Of a stretch of DNA of 64,000 nt, positions 53,650 to 62,182 are shown piece by piece (within the stretch, counting starts at the first letter, position 1; each line of letters begins with the position of its first letter). This stretch comes from Acetatifactor sp. (GTDB taxonomy: Bacteria; Bacillota; Clostridia; Lachnospirales; Lachnospiraceae). Location of the stretch: contig JAFLRM010000001.1 in the NCBI GenBank assembly GCA_022511465.1, positions 1 through 64,000 of the forward strand, in the 5' to 3' direction. The notes under the pieces were generated by a model that was not told the origin of the DNA, searched no databases, and worked only from the letters and a program-made list of their open reading frames with translations. A program made the translations under genes and the position numbers.

Positions 53650-54045
53650 ATAAATGTATTCATATTTTGCCGTTTCGGAAATGCTGTAGATCATGGCGCT
53701 TGCTTCGGCACCTTTGATAGAGTCATGGAATAACCCGTTCTTTTTGCCGATACAGAATGTCCTGATGGCGCGCTCCGCGGCGGAACTATTGATCGATATC
53801 TCACCATCAGTCAGGAAAACTTTCCGGTATTCTTCCTGATTTACGCTGTAACGCAGGCCTTCAGCAGTTTTACTTTTCAGTGGAACAGCATTCTATTCAA
53901 GCTGCTGTTTTACCCACGCAAAATACTCTTCAACAAGCAGCTTTATTGGTGTCTGCCGCTCCAGATGTCATTCATGGGGGTGTGTTCCTTCAGTGCCTCC
54001 TCCAGTTTATATAGCAATGCAATCTGGCCTACTGTCTATGATGTT
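53650..54045 (-). pseudogene. second, different IS66-family transposase remnant (copy B)
   Basis: Minus-strand reading gives KLEEALKEHTPMNDIW, a frame change, a stop, then YSVNQEEYRKVFLTDGEISI, SSAAERAIRTFCIGKKNGLF and ASAMIYSISETAK. The AERAIR...IGKKNGLF version of the E-containing motif differs from SENSIR...VGRRNWLF of copy A, so these are remnants of two IS66 subgroups. The interval 53526-53649 shows no gene. 54046-54278 holds only a CACCGTTA/TAACGGTG hairpin (54059-54085). Confidence 0.75.
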
Positions 54046-54278
54046 GTTAATGGATGCCCACCGTTAAGCCACGTATATAACGGTGCCAATCCTGATGTCG
54101 AACAAACTCATCTTACTGTTACCGAAACCCAAATAATCAAGGGAATGATCCATAATAACAATTAAGGAACATATAAACTGAGTCCATCTTATCTTTTTAC
54201 TCGTCAATATGCTAATACTTGCTTTTTCATCCACAATGTAATTCCCTCTATTTTCAATTCTTAAATGCTTTGGTACGT

Positions 54279-55814
54279 TTACTTATCGACTCTTCTGTCT
54301 ATTACTTTTAAGACAAAGTCTCTCGTTTCCGTAAATAGTGAATCTTTTTTGTAAATTATATAAAATAGAATACATGGTATAATAATACATAAGATTCCTC
54401 TGATCATTAAATCAGCAAATAAATTAATGTTTACTAACTGACATACTGAAAAGCAGAAAACACCAACTATTGTTGTAACAAATATGTATTTTATATAATT
54501 CCATATATATGAAACAACACTGTATTGCTTAAAATAGTTATTGAACAGAATTTTCGTCTGCCATATAAAGTTAAAGAAAAAGAGTGTTATAACAGTTGCC
54601 AGTACAATTCCAAATACTCCCCAAAAATAGCCCAAAAAAATATTCAATAATAAATTGCAGATAGATTCAAATATTGTGCGATAGCGATTCTCCCACCAAA
54701 GACCGACGGCTCCTGAATAAGCATTTGTAATATCACCCATCGTCTGCCACAAGAAGTAGATACACAATAGAATTACAATGTAAAAGGGAAACATATTCTC
54801 AGTCCCAACCCAAAGTTCCATAAAAGGTTGATATAAGCATAGCAAACAGATTGCGCACCAAGACGCAATCAACGAATACATAAAGGTAAATTTGTTGTAA
54901 TCGCGATAGTTTTTTTCGAGAGATTCCAATGCTACACTATTGCCTATTCCTGCTTTCATAGATGTTACAAATATGACAAGCACACTAGCAATATTACTTA
55001 AAATGTAAAAATAGTTCCCATAAATTGCCACAGTTGTCAGACCTAAAAAAGATGAAATGATAATACTATCAAAAGTATTTCTGGTCATTCCGCAAAATTT
55101 GCTGACTACTGTTCCGCTTACTTTCTCTTTTACATCTTTAAGGATATCATCCGGAACTTTTCCCAAAGGTCGATACTGAGGATAATATTTTTTTGATAAT
55201 ACGTTTGTAATAATATTATTAGCAATACTAATCGCTGGAACTAAGATATAATAGCAATAGTAATTTCTAAAGACAACTAATACTACTGCCTGCGCCCCAT
55301 ACTGCACAATCAATAAGGCGGAATATATTTTACTGATAACATCTTCTCTTTGAAATGCAGAAAAAAGTACGCTTTTATATGCAAACATGAAGTAGCTGAC
55401 ACTTGCATTGAATAGGTATAGCAAGTACAAATAATAGATGTTAATATTTGCCGGCACATCTTCATGAATGAATAAATGAAGAAATGGCATGAATATTATC
55501 CCTATTCCCAAAATCATAATGCCAACAATTTTATAAATCTTTCTATAGAGATTCAGTAATTGGCAAATTAGTTCTTCGTCATTGTTTGCAATCGGTCCAT
55601 ACATACTAAAGGCAATTGCCGAGCCGAATCCCAACTCCGCCATGCTCAAAACCTGCAGTATAGATGTAAACAAACTACTCAATCCAAGGTATTCTACTCC
55701 AAGCATGTATATAATCAGAGTTCTGATTAAAAATGGTCCCAATAAAGCAATCGCGCGGTTCAAAATACCCCATATTGAATTCCTAATCGCATTTTTTTTG
55801 CGCTCAAGTCTCAT
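54279..55814 (-). CDS. Wzx-type oligosaccharide flippase
   Basis: A 511-residue membrane protein with about 12-14 helices of the polysaccharide transporter family. N-terminal RNSIWGILNRAIALLGPFLI, then TLIIYMLGVEYLGLSSLFTS and AELGFGSAIAFSMY are characteristic of flippases of Gram-positive capsule loci. From ATG 55814 (minus strand) a GAGGGAA SD is well placed; the track start at 55838 lacks one. It is the last intact gene of the minus-strand module before the IS66 debris. It is not closely similar to the flippase at 48 kb by eye. Confidence 0.9.
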   Translation of the reverse strand: MRLERKKNAIRNSIWGILNRAIALLGPFLIRTLIIYMLGVEYLGLSSLFTSILQVLSMAELGFGSAIAFSMYGPIANNDEELICQLLNLYRKIYKIVGIMILGIGIIFMPFLHLFIHEDVPANINIYYLYLLYLFNASVSYFMFAYKSVLFSAFQREDVISKIYSALLIVQYGAQAVVLVVFRNYYCYYILVPAISIANNIITNVLSKKYYPQYRPLGKVPDDILKDVKEKVSGTVVSKFCGMTRNTFDSIIISSFLGLTTVAIYGNYFYILSNIASVLVIFVTSMKAGIGNSVALESLEKNYRDYNKFTFMYSLIASWCAICLLCLYQPFMELWVGTENMFPFYIVILLCIYFLWQTMGDITNAYSGAVGLWWENRYRTIFESICNLLLNIFLGYFWGVFGIVLATVITLFFFNFIWQTKILFNNYFKQYSVVSYIWNYIKYIFVTTIVGVFCFSVCQLVNINLFADLMIRGILCIIIPCILFYIIYKKDSLFTETRDFVLKVIDRRVDK

Positions 55815-55842
55815 ATATAATTCCCTCGTTATATCCATACAA

Positions 55843-56955
55843 TTAATTAACTAACGAAGCAATAAAATTAAACGATTCATTCTTTAATTTTATGAGTTCT
55901 GTTGATTCAAATTCATAACTCATTTCCATTTCCATTTTTTCTAAAAGATCAGTCGGATGCAAAACACGATTGTTAGTTTGTAGAATTTCCATTATATCAT
56001 TTATTCGATCATCCAATATATTATCATCCGAATTCTTTAAAAACCAAAATTGTTTTTGAAATATATAAGAGAACAACGTTCCATGGAAAGATTCCACCAA
56101 TGAAAATTTACAGTATCTCATTAGGCTTAAAAAAGCTATTGGTCCAGATCTTTTACATATCTTAAATCCATATTCTTTTTCTTTTCCATCACACCATCTA
56201 GATACATTAATAACATAGACAGGAAGTCCTGCCTTTGCAGCAAACAAGGCCACCATTTGATTTTTAATTTCATCCCCGTAATTAAATGAGTAATAAAATA
56301 TAAAAGGAATCTGAGGCACTACATTAATATCAGTTAATGTTTCCCATTCTTCATATTCCAATAGCAATGTTGGATCAAGACATAATTCTACATTCTTTGT
56401 ATAAATCCTATTGAGTCTTATTAGAGCGGATTTTTCACGCACAGAAACAGCAAAGAAATCATCTATTTCAGCAAGTTTTTCTTTTAGTCCTTCTAGTCTT
56501 TCATTTTTCTTGTCCCCCAAACTAACAGCATATCCCGCCTTTTTTGAGATTTTGCACCATTTCAGCAAATATGCATCATCAAAATCCCACATGTCAGTAT
56601 TCCATACTTGATCACTACCGCAAACAATTAAATCATATTTTCCATCAGCCAAAACCAAGTCAGACGAACTGCTATATTTATGCATACTCATAATTAAATA
56701 GTTATTTCTAAAATCCTGATAATCTTTTTTTTGACTTTTTAACTTATCATATCTGACGAACGAACCAATCAGCTTCTTAGGGTCTTTGAAATAACTAGGA
56801 TGAAATATCCTATACATTTTCTTTGATTTTTTAGTAATAAAATCTAATATTTCTACTTCATGTCCAGCACTTATCAATACTTGTTGCAATGCATACGCTT
56901 GTAATAAAGAACCACAGTTATCTGAAGCGCTCAACGTTAATATGGCAATGTTCAT
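55843..56955 (-). CDS. polysaccharide pyruvyl transferase family protein
   Basis: Predicted to add a pyruvate ketal from phosphoenolpyruvate to a glycan sugar. The 370 residues match the family: MNIAILTLSASDNCGSLLQA with YALQQVL at the N-terminus, YDLIVCGSDQVWN near 108, the DPTLLL block near 194, and the C-terminal SLVESFHGTLFSYIFQKQFW near 285 with the conserved Ser-Phe-His-Gly. GGGAGG SD before the ATG on the minus strand. It lies 28 bp upstream of the flippase and is co-transcribed with it. Pyruvylation would add negative charge to the polymer. Confidence 0.9.
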   Translation of the reverse strand: MNIAILTLSASDNCGSLLQAYALQQVLISAGHEVEILDFITKKSKKMYRIFHPSYFKDPKKLIGSFVRYDKLKSQKKDYQDFRNNYLIMSMHKYSSSSDLVLADGKYDLIVCGSDQVWNTDMWDFDDAYLLKWCKISKKAGYAVSLGDKKNERLEGLKEKLAEIDDFFAVSVREKSALIRLNRIYTKNVELCLDPTLLLEYEEWETLTDINVVPQIPFIFYYSFNYGDEIKNQMVALFAAKAGLPVYVINVSRWCDGKEKEYGFKICKRSGPIAFLSLMRYCKFSLVESFHGTLFSYIFQKQFWFLKNSDDNILDDRINDIMEILQTNNRVLHPTDLLEKMEMEMSYEFESTELIKLKNESFNFIASLVN

Positions 56956-57224
56956 ATTAAACCTCCCGTACTATCAGTTTCATAAAAGGGTATTTCTTCT
57001 CTGCCTAGGGCAAGAACTAACGGGCAGATCAGTATTTGGGAAAAAGCATACCTACTTTTACTAAGTGGACATAGAATGAGTACTAATATGCTGATCAAAA
57101 CAGGACACAAACAACATATGGTTTTTCTCTGATGATCTGAAATCAATTTGCATAACACCAGACTTGGAATAACCCATACATAGGTAAATTTATAAAAAAG
57201 ATAATTCCACTGAACATCTGTCAA
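56952..57224 (-). pseudogene. C-terminal fragment of a membrane protein
   Basis: An open stretch of about 90 codons with two to three hydrophobic helices (VWVIPSLVLCKLI, ICCLCPVLISILVLIL, AFSQILICPLVLAL) whose frame stays open a little upstream without a start codon or SD. It ends overlapping the pyruvyltransferase start. The upstream part is replaced by transposase debris. It looks like the 3' end of a polytopic glycosyltransferase or polymerase gene, which is inference. Confidence 0.55.
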
Positions 57225-57244
57225 ACAATTATAAAAGTCTAATA

Positions 57245-57435
57245 CTACTTGATAGCTCCTATCAGTACATCTGATTCGTTGTATGCGTCAAATGATATTC
57301 TCTTCAGATGCACCAGTTCTCTTTCGTCTATACCCATCTCCAACTTTCCCTTATCTCACTTTGTGAATTGTAAATCCAAGAATATACTAGGTCATGGAAA
57401 GCACAGGTCGCGTCCAGAACTATTGTCCTATGGTT
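57245..57435 (-). pseudogene. decayed DDE transposase fragment (IS1182/IS5-like)
   Basis: Two minus-strand segments in different frames resemble this transposase group: IVLDATCAFHDLVYSW (compare the VLDATCAP-type motif) and, after a frame change, RELVHLKRISFDAYNESDVL (compare ISWDAYNES-type motif). Stops and frameshifts break it, and no ends are seen. The gap 57225-57482 holds nothing else. Confidence 0.4.
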
Positions 57436-57482
57436 TTCATTTTCAAAGTTTCCCTCTGATCTATCTAACCTCTTCAAACTAT

Positions 57483-58076
57483 CTACTTACTTAATTTCAC
57501 AATGAAGTGTAACTTTCTATCAAATAGCAAATGAAATAATCCAGTGTATAAATTCAAATGAGTGATTTTTATGTCAATTTTTAGCCCATTTTTCGCAAAA
57601 CAATCCCTCCATTGTCTTTCTGTCCAGTAATTATAAGGTAGGCGGACATGGTAATGGGCATTACCAACATAGTCCATAGCACGAAGTTTTATATAAGATA
57701 AAAAACCATGTTTTATATGATCTTTGATTATGATATGTTTATTTGCCACCCGAACCAATTCTGCAATGAGCTTCTCTGGTTCATCTGTATGATGCAGCAC
57801 ATCTATAACCGTTACCGCATCAAAAGAATCATCATCATATGGAATCATCTTTCCATCATATTCTTGCACTTCAATAAATGTATCTGGACGCACAAGGACA
57901 TCTATCCCACGAATTGATATGTTGACATTTTTTTTAATCAGGTAATCTATTCTCCCATCGCCACATCCAACATCTAATACCGAATGCGAGTCATCAAGTA
58001 ATGGAGTGATTAACTCTGCTAATCTGCTCATTCTACGGGTGTAAATCATCTTATCATGAACCTTTTTTGTAAACAT
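57483..58076 (-). CDS. class I SAM-dependent methyltransferase
   Basis: A 197-residue Rossmann-type methyltransferase. SAM-binding motif I HSVLDVGCGDGRIDYLI near 31-47, motif II-like IRGIDVLV near 55, the acidic IPYDDDSFDAVTVIDVLHHT near 78-97 (motif IV), and a helical C-terminus. The small size and motif order fit Methyltransf_11. AAAGGATGG SD upstream. In a polysaccharide cluster it could O-methylate a sugar or modify a lipid-linked precursor; no substrate clue is visible. The gene ends next to transposase debris but appears complete. Confidence 0.87.
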   Translation of the reverse strand: MFTKKVHDKMIYTRRMSRLAELITPLLDDSHSVLDVGCGDGRIDYLIKKNVNISIRGIDVLVRPDTFIEVQEYDGKMIPYDDDSFDAVTVIDVLHHTDEPEKLIAELVRVANKHIIIKDHIKHGFLSYIKLRAMDYVGNAHYHVRLPYNYWTERQWRDCFAKNGLKIDIKITHLNLYTGLFHLLFDRKLHFIVKLSK

Positions 58077-58159
58077 ACTTTTCCATCCTTTATTATTTCT
58101 TATGGGTTTTATTCATAATTAGTGTCTACTCTACAACAAACTAAACTTTATCCTCAATA

Positions 58160-59368
58160 CTACCAATAAAACCAATACCAGACCATTTCAATACAGTTCC
58201 ACGCTACAGCAAATAGCAATAATACGTTTGCGACCCTACGTTTTTTCTTACTTAAACTCATAAGCCACTGTAAAAAGTAAGCTAATGGCCAAGCGATTAA
58301 TGTCAAATAATTGACATAAGCCCGTCTCCCAATTCCGGCCGGAGCCCAGCTAGCACATACAAGATATAAATCTACTAACAGGCACAATAACAATCCTATT
58401 ACCGTATACCTATTACTTTGTTTATCTCTTAGCATAAATATAACTCCCGGAATTGTTACCAATAATAATGGTGAAAGTTTTATCATGCCAGAAATAGTAT
58501 CTTCTCCAAACATAACTTTTATAATTTGCGGATGGAACCAGTCAAAACTCCATTCTCCATAACTATTATATATCCATTGACCTGAAGACAGTTTCCAATA
58601 GAGCATCATTGGAAAAAAAGCTATAATAAAACCTATCGCGGCAATAAGCAAATCCATCAAGTAATTTTTATACTTAATTTTATCCTTTTGAGAAACACAG
58701 TCGCCTAATATATACATCATTGGAACTATAGCAATAATAATGTTTACGTTCCGCAAATTGGTTATTAATCCCAATAAAACTCCACATATTATCGCTTTCC
58801 ACCGTGTTTTGTATGAAAAATATCTATAGAAAGATACACAGAATAAAGCAATTGTAGCAAAAGAATATGTATGAGAAAGACATGCATCTATCGACGAATA
58901 ATGAAAAAGTCTAGTACCAAACGTTATTAAGACACATGATAGCAATGCAATCCTTTTTTCAAATTTTTTACATAATAACCAATATGTGCAAGCTATTCCA
59001 ATAACCCAGTATATTATTGCATTTAATAAGATAGCTTTCTCATAAATAAATCCGTAGCCCGTTACATTTCCTTGAACAAACAGCTGAATAACCTCTGCAA
59101 CAAAAAAAAGGGGCATCCAACACACCGCAACTCCCAATGGATATCTGTTAACTCCGTTCACCAAAAATGAATTTGTACCATTCCCCAAAAAAGAAAAGGA
59201 AATATCTTTATAGATAAAAGTCGCTGGAAGGTACGCATAGTAACCAATTCCATCCACTCGTATAGTACTTGTATACGCTTCACAAGAAGAATATATCCAC
59301 ATATCCACTAGGCCCAAAGCAAAAATGCCTACAATAATGAAAAGGAAAAATTTTCTATCTTTGAACAT
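58160..59368 (-). CDS. GT-C type membrane glycosyltransferase candidate
   Basis: A 402-residue protein with about ten membrane helices. After the first helix comes the loop RVDGIGYYAYLPATFIYKDI near 38-57, with the Asp typical of the first periplasmic loop in GT-C enzymes; a second loop NGVNRYPLGVAVCWMPLFFV follows near 70. These features are common to membrane glycosyltransferases that use polyprenyl-phosphate sugars, which the DPM1-like GT2 two genes upstream would supply. It overlaps the radical SAM gene by 14 bp, so the two are translationally linked. Alternative: a polymerase. Confidence 0.75.
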   Translation of the reverse strand: MFKDRKFFLFIIVGIFALGLVDMWIYSSCEAYTSTIRVDGIGYYAYLPATFIYKDISFSFLGNGTNSFLVNGVNRYPLGVAVCWMPLFFVAEVIQLFVQGNVTGYGFIYEKAILLNAIIYWVIGIACTYWLLCKKFEKRIALLSCVLITFGTRLFHYSSIDACLSHTYSFATIALFCVSFYRYFSYKTRWKAIICGVLLGLITNLRNVNIIIAIVPMMYILGDCVSQKDKIKYKNYLMDLLIAAIGFIIAFFPMMLYWKLSSGQWIYNSYGEWSFDWFHPQIIKVMFGEDTISGMIKLSPLLLVTIPGVIFMLRDKQSNRYTVIGLLLCLLVDLYLVCASWAPAGIGRRAYVNYLTLIAWPLAYFLQWLMSLSKKKRRVANVLLLFAVAWNCIEMVWYWFYW

Positions 59369-60305
59369 TGCATCCCCCCCTTTCTCTCAAATAATTTTTC
59401 ATAAATGTATTCCTTATTCCCGCGTCTACAAAATCACATCCCTGGCAAAATCCATATAAATTGCGATCTTTACCTAAACTCTTTCGTATACTTTTAAATA
59501 CATTACCACTCCAAATTTCTTGCAATGATGAATAGTTTACATTTCCTAAATTTGTTTTTTCAATTGCATCACTACAACACAAACCTATCACTCCATCCGG
59601 ATATATAATTATGTCTGTATATGGCATAATACAAATTTTGTGATTTATTCTACCTGTTTTCTTGTTCGGTGCGAAACCGGCACGGTTCGTTAGTATTTCA
59701 TGAATATATCGTATTTGTATTATAATGTCTTTGGATAACAATTCGGGCGAAGACTTCACACATTCAATTAATTCTTTTAAATTTGAATGTAATTCCAATG
59801 TTTCTGAGTAATTGTTAATTATCATTTTGTCAACATAAGGTATAATTTTATGAAACCGATCTTGTGTAATAAGCGTACCGTTTGTATACAACAACATTTT
59901 TGCATTAGGAAGATTATCCTTTGCATATTTGTACAAATCTTCAATTCTTACATCGATAAAAGGCTCATTATTAACGTATAAATTCAAGTAACCACTATAA
60001 TCCATATCCGCAAGTTCTGCAATTATCTTTTGAAATAATTCATCAGACATTTTCTTGAAGGGTCTTTTTTCTGCATTCTTATTTGCTGGGCAAAAATCAC
60101 AAGTACTATTGCATCTATTAATCGTTTCAATTGATATAATGCATGGTTGAAAACATTCCTTTTCAAATTCTTCTATATACCTTTTAAACAAACTCTTTCG
60201 TAAAAAATATTGCATCTCTAAGTATGCTTTACTAGTATAAGATGAAAAATGCTTACGAAGAAACCAGCCGAATTTCCCACCATATGTTACTACCTTAATT
60301 CCCAC
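59355..60305 (-). CDS. radical SAM protein with SPASM-like domain
   Basis: A 316-residue radical SAM enzyme. The cluster motif is CNSTCDFC (Cys65, Cys69, Cys72), preceded by IISIETINR; VNNEPFID near 112 and LLYTNGTLIT near 139 are later core motifs. The C-terminus contains CIMPYTDIIIYPDGVIGLCC near 223 and CQGC near 297, the cysteine layout of a SPASM/Twitch auxiliary-cluster domain. GTG start with an AGGGGGGGA SD, 2 bp after the GT2 stop. Reaction unknown; relatives modify peptides or oxidise/epimerise small substrates such as sugars. The setting between a GT2 and a GT-C gene points to a glycan or lipid-linked sugar substrate (inference). Confidence 0.85.
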   Translation of the reverse strand: MGIKVVTYGGKFGWFLRKHFSSYTSKAYLEMQYFLRKSLFKRYIEEFEKECFQPCIISIETINRCNSTCDFCPANKNAEKRPFKKMSDELFQKIIAELADMDYSGYLNLYVNNEPFIDVRIEDLYKYAKDNLPNAKMLLYTNGTLITQDRFHKIIPYVDKMIINNYSETLELHSNLKELIECVKSSPELLSKDIIIQIRYIHEILTNRAGFAPNKKTGRINHKICIMPYTDIIIYPDGVIGLCCSDAIEKTNLGNVNYSSLQEIWSGNVFKSIRKSLGKDRNLYGFCQGCDFVDAGIRNTFMKNYLRERGGCNVQR

Positions 60306-60307
60306 TA

Positions 60308-61471
60308 CTAATCCCCCCCTGAACTCTCTTGTTTATTCAAATCAAGAATGCCTATAAAAAAGCTGGAAAAAATAAATTCTATACCAAGTGCAATTAGAAC
60401 AGCAGCAGGAATAGTAAGCCGCATAAAACTTTCAGGAAACAATGCTCCATAATCCTTTTGAGACCATATAACAAAGGCTATAATAGTTAAAACACTTCCA
60501 ACTATCACGAAAATAGCCCCCCCGAAAATACCAAAATCAACACTAAACTGTTCAATTAGATCCGCCTTTTGGCATTTTACAAGAAAATGCGAATTTCTGG
60601 CATACACTTTAGTGAACGTATATAAAAAGATGATTTTTACTCCTATAATGATAAAGAAAGCCATATAAAGTAATGTATGAACCCCAAACGCCACCTCCCC
60701 TATTTCAACATTTCCAAACAGTTCAATCAATACACCTCCCAAAAGTCCAATTACACATAAAGTCACCCCTGGGTATAAAAAAAGCCAATCCGGGCAATAC
60801 ATGAACAGAAACTTCAAATGTCGCCACCCATCCTTAAAGCTTCGTAAATGAGGCCGGCGACTCCTTCCATCTTTTTTTAATGTAGTTGGAACCTCCGCAA
60901 TTCTCAGTCCGTGCAGTTCAGACATCACCACCATTTCACTTGCATATTCCATTCCCGTAGTTTTTAGGTGAAGATTTTTTATTGCCTCTGTATGGTATCC
61001 TCTTAGACCGCAATGAAAATCTTTGATATTACTTTTGTAAAAAACTCTGCCAATATAAGAAAGAATAGGATTTCCTATATATTGATGCGACCAAGGCATT
61101 GCTCCCTTCTCTATTCCTCCAGCAAATCGATTTCCCATGACCAGATCGTATCCTTCCTGAAGTTTCAATAGAAAGGGGTGCAGATTAACAAAATCATAGC
61201 TGTCATCAGCATCTCCCATAATGATGTATTTTCCGTGTGCCGCATTGGTTCCTGCTATTAAAGCGCTTCCATATCCTCTCTGCTCTACCGATATCACTCT
61301 TGCGCCCAAATTAATTGCAATATCAATACTTCCATCCGTGCTGCCATTGTCTGCAATCAGCACCTCTCCAGATACATCATTGTCATGTAGAAACTTGAAA
61401 GCTTTTTGTATACAGGTTCCTAAAGTTTCCGCCTCATTCAAGCAAGGCATAAGTATAGTAAGTTCGCACAT
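60308..61471 (-). CDS. DPM1-like GT2 glycosyltransferase with C-terminal membrane helices
   Basis: Polyprenyl-phosphate glycosyltransferase-like protein, 387 residues from ATG 61471 (GGAGG SD 7 bp upstream; the track start 61504 precedes it). GT-A part: ELTILMPCLNEAETLGTCIQ, IADNGSTDGSIDIA near 44, GDADDSYDFVNL near 84, GNRFAGGIEKGAMPW near 111 and a HCGLRGYHTEAI near 151. Then four membrane helices from about 225 to 380. The AMPWSHQYIGN motif is typical of the dolichol-phosphate-mannose-synthase-like group in bacteria. It probably makes the Und-P-sugar used by the GT-C gene downstream. Confidence 0.9.
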   Translation of the reverse strand: MCELTILMPCLNEAETLGTCIQKAFKFLHDNDVSGEVLIADNGSTDGSIDIAINLGARVISVEQRGYGSALIAGTNAAHGKYIIMGDADDSYDFVNLHPFLLKLQEGYDLVMGNRFAGGIEKGAMPWSHQYIGNPILSYIGRVFYKSNIKDFHCGLRGYHTEAIKNLHLKTTGMEYASEMVVMSELHGLRIAEVPTTLKKDGRSRRPHLRSFKDGWRHLKFLFMYCPDWLFLYPGVTLCVIGLLGGVLIELFGNVEIGEVAFGVHTLLYMAFFIIIGVKIIFLYTFTKVYARNSHFLVKCQKADLIEQFSVDFGIFGGAIFVIVGSVLTIIAFVIWSQKDYGALFPESFMRLTIPAAVLIALGIEFIFSSFFIGILDLNKQESSGGD

Positions 61472-61497
61472 ACTACATCCTCCATATATTCTTTTCT

Positions 61498-61722
61498 TTA
61501 CCAATCAGGCGGAAGATCTAGTGGTATAATGTCGTATCCGTGATAAAACAAAATTTGTCTTCTGTAATAATTTATAGAAGAGGAAAAGTAACTGGTTCCA
61601 AAATCTTCGAATGTACCTACTCGCCTATCTTGAAGTATTTCATATGCAACTCTCCTATTGTTTTCACAAATACTCCAATCACTAGAGCAACTAAGCTGAA
61701 GTGTTGGAATTTTAATTACCAA
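61498..61722 (-). CDS. short ORF, probable 3' fragment of an unknown gene
   Basis: A 74-codon frame ending 27 bp before the GT2 start. It has no SD at its start and its frame continues upstream to about 61740, where it meets the end of the UDP-glucuronate decarboxylase remnant. The sequence (SYFSSSINYYRRQILFYHGY...PLDLPPDW) is soluble, Tyr- and Ser-rich, and not recognised. Most likely the tail of a gene that lost its 5' part in the same deletion that truncated the decarboxylase. Confidence 0.4.
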   Translation of the reverse strand: MVIKIPTLQLSCSSDWSICENNRRVAYEILQDRRVGTFEDFGTSYFSSSINYYRRQILFYHGYDIIPLDLPPDW

Positions 61723-61743
61723 AAATACTATTATTTCAGCACA

Positions 61744-61894
61744 ATATAATTGTTCGATAACAAATGCCTAATATTTTCTTTGCTTCCAGTAAAGAGATTA
61801 TCAACACATATGACATCATTACTTTCCCTGATTAATCTGTCACACAAATGCGATCCTAAAAAACCTGCCCCCCGGTCACTAATACTCTCTTCAT
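61744..61894 (-). pseudogene. 5' fragment of a UDP-glucuronate decarboxylase/epimerase (frameshifted)
   Basis: ATG at 61894 on the minus strand begins KRVLVTGG, then a run of six G (61868-61873) is one base short and the frame shifts. In the next frame the SDR continues [40 protein letters not shown] and stops near 61744. This is the N-terminal Rossmann part of a UXS-type SDR, about 50 of 310 residues. Both the frameshift and the truncation make it non-functional. Confidence 0.75.
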
Positions 61895-62182
61895 TTTTCT
61901 TTTTTGCCCCTTTATTTCTTTTTGAATAGTCTTTTCACTTCAATCAAATACACGCTCCTTGTTATCATCAAGCGTAACATGCGCAAGGAGCTTCCAAGTG
62001 ATTGGCTGGACGGGCTCCATAATGTATACACAAACATCAAGGAACCTCATGAAGAAAAAAAGGAGTACATAGGCCAACCTTTCGAAGGAACTCACTTATG
62101 ATAAGTTATGCTGCAAGTGGGGCTGAAGTAAGTAACATTGGGGCTCCATTTTACATTTGTTACAAATAATAGATAATTTACT
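61895..62182. other. non-coding interval, possible mobile-element remnant
   Basis: Between the decarboxylase remnant and the methyltransferase gene. A plus-strand frame gives KRNMRKELPSDWLDGLHNVY and then stops, without an SD, and is followed by GGGGCTCCATTTTACATTTG-like sequence that could be a decayed IS end. I cannot assign it. Confidence 0.3.

Noticed and set aside
53965-54165. 66-aa plus ORF over IS66 debris
   Set aside because: Antisense to transposase copy B, no SD.
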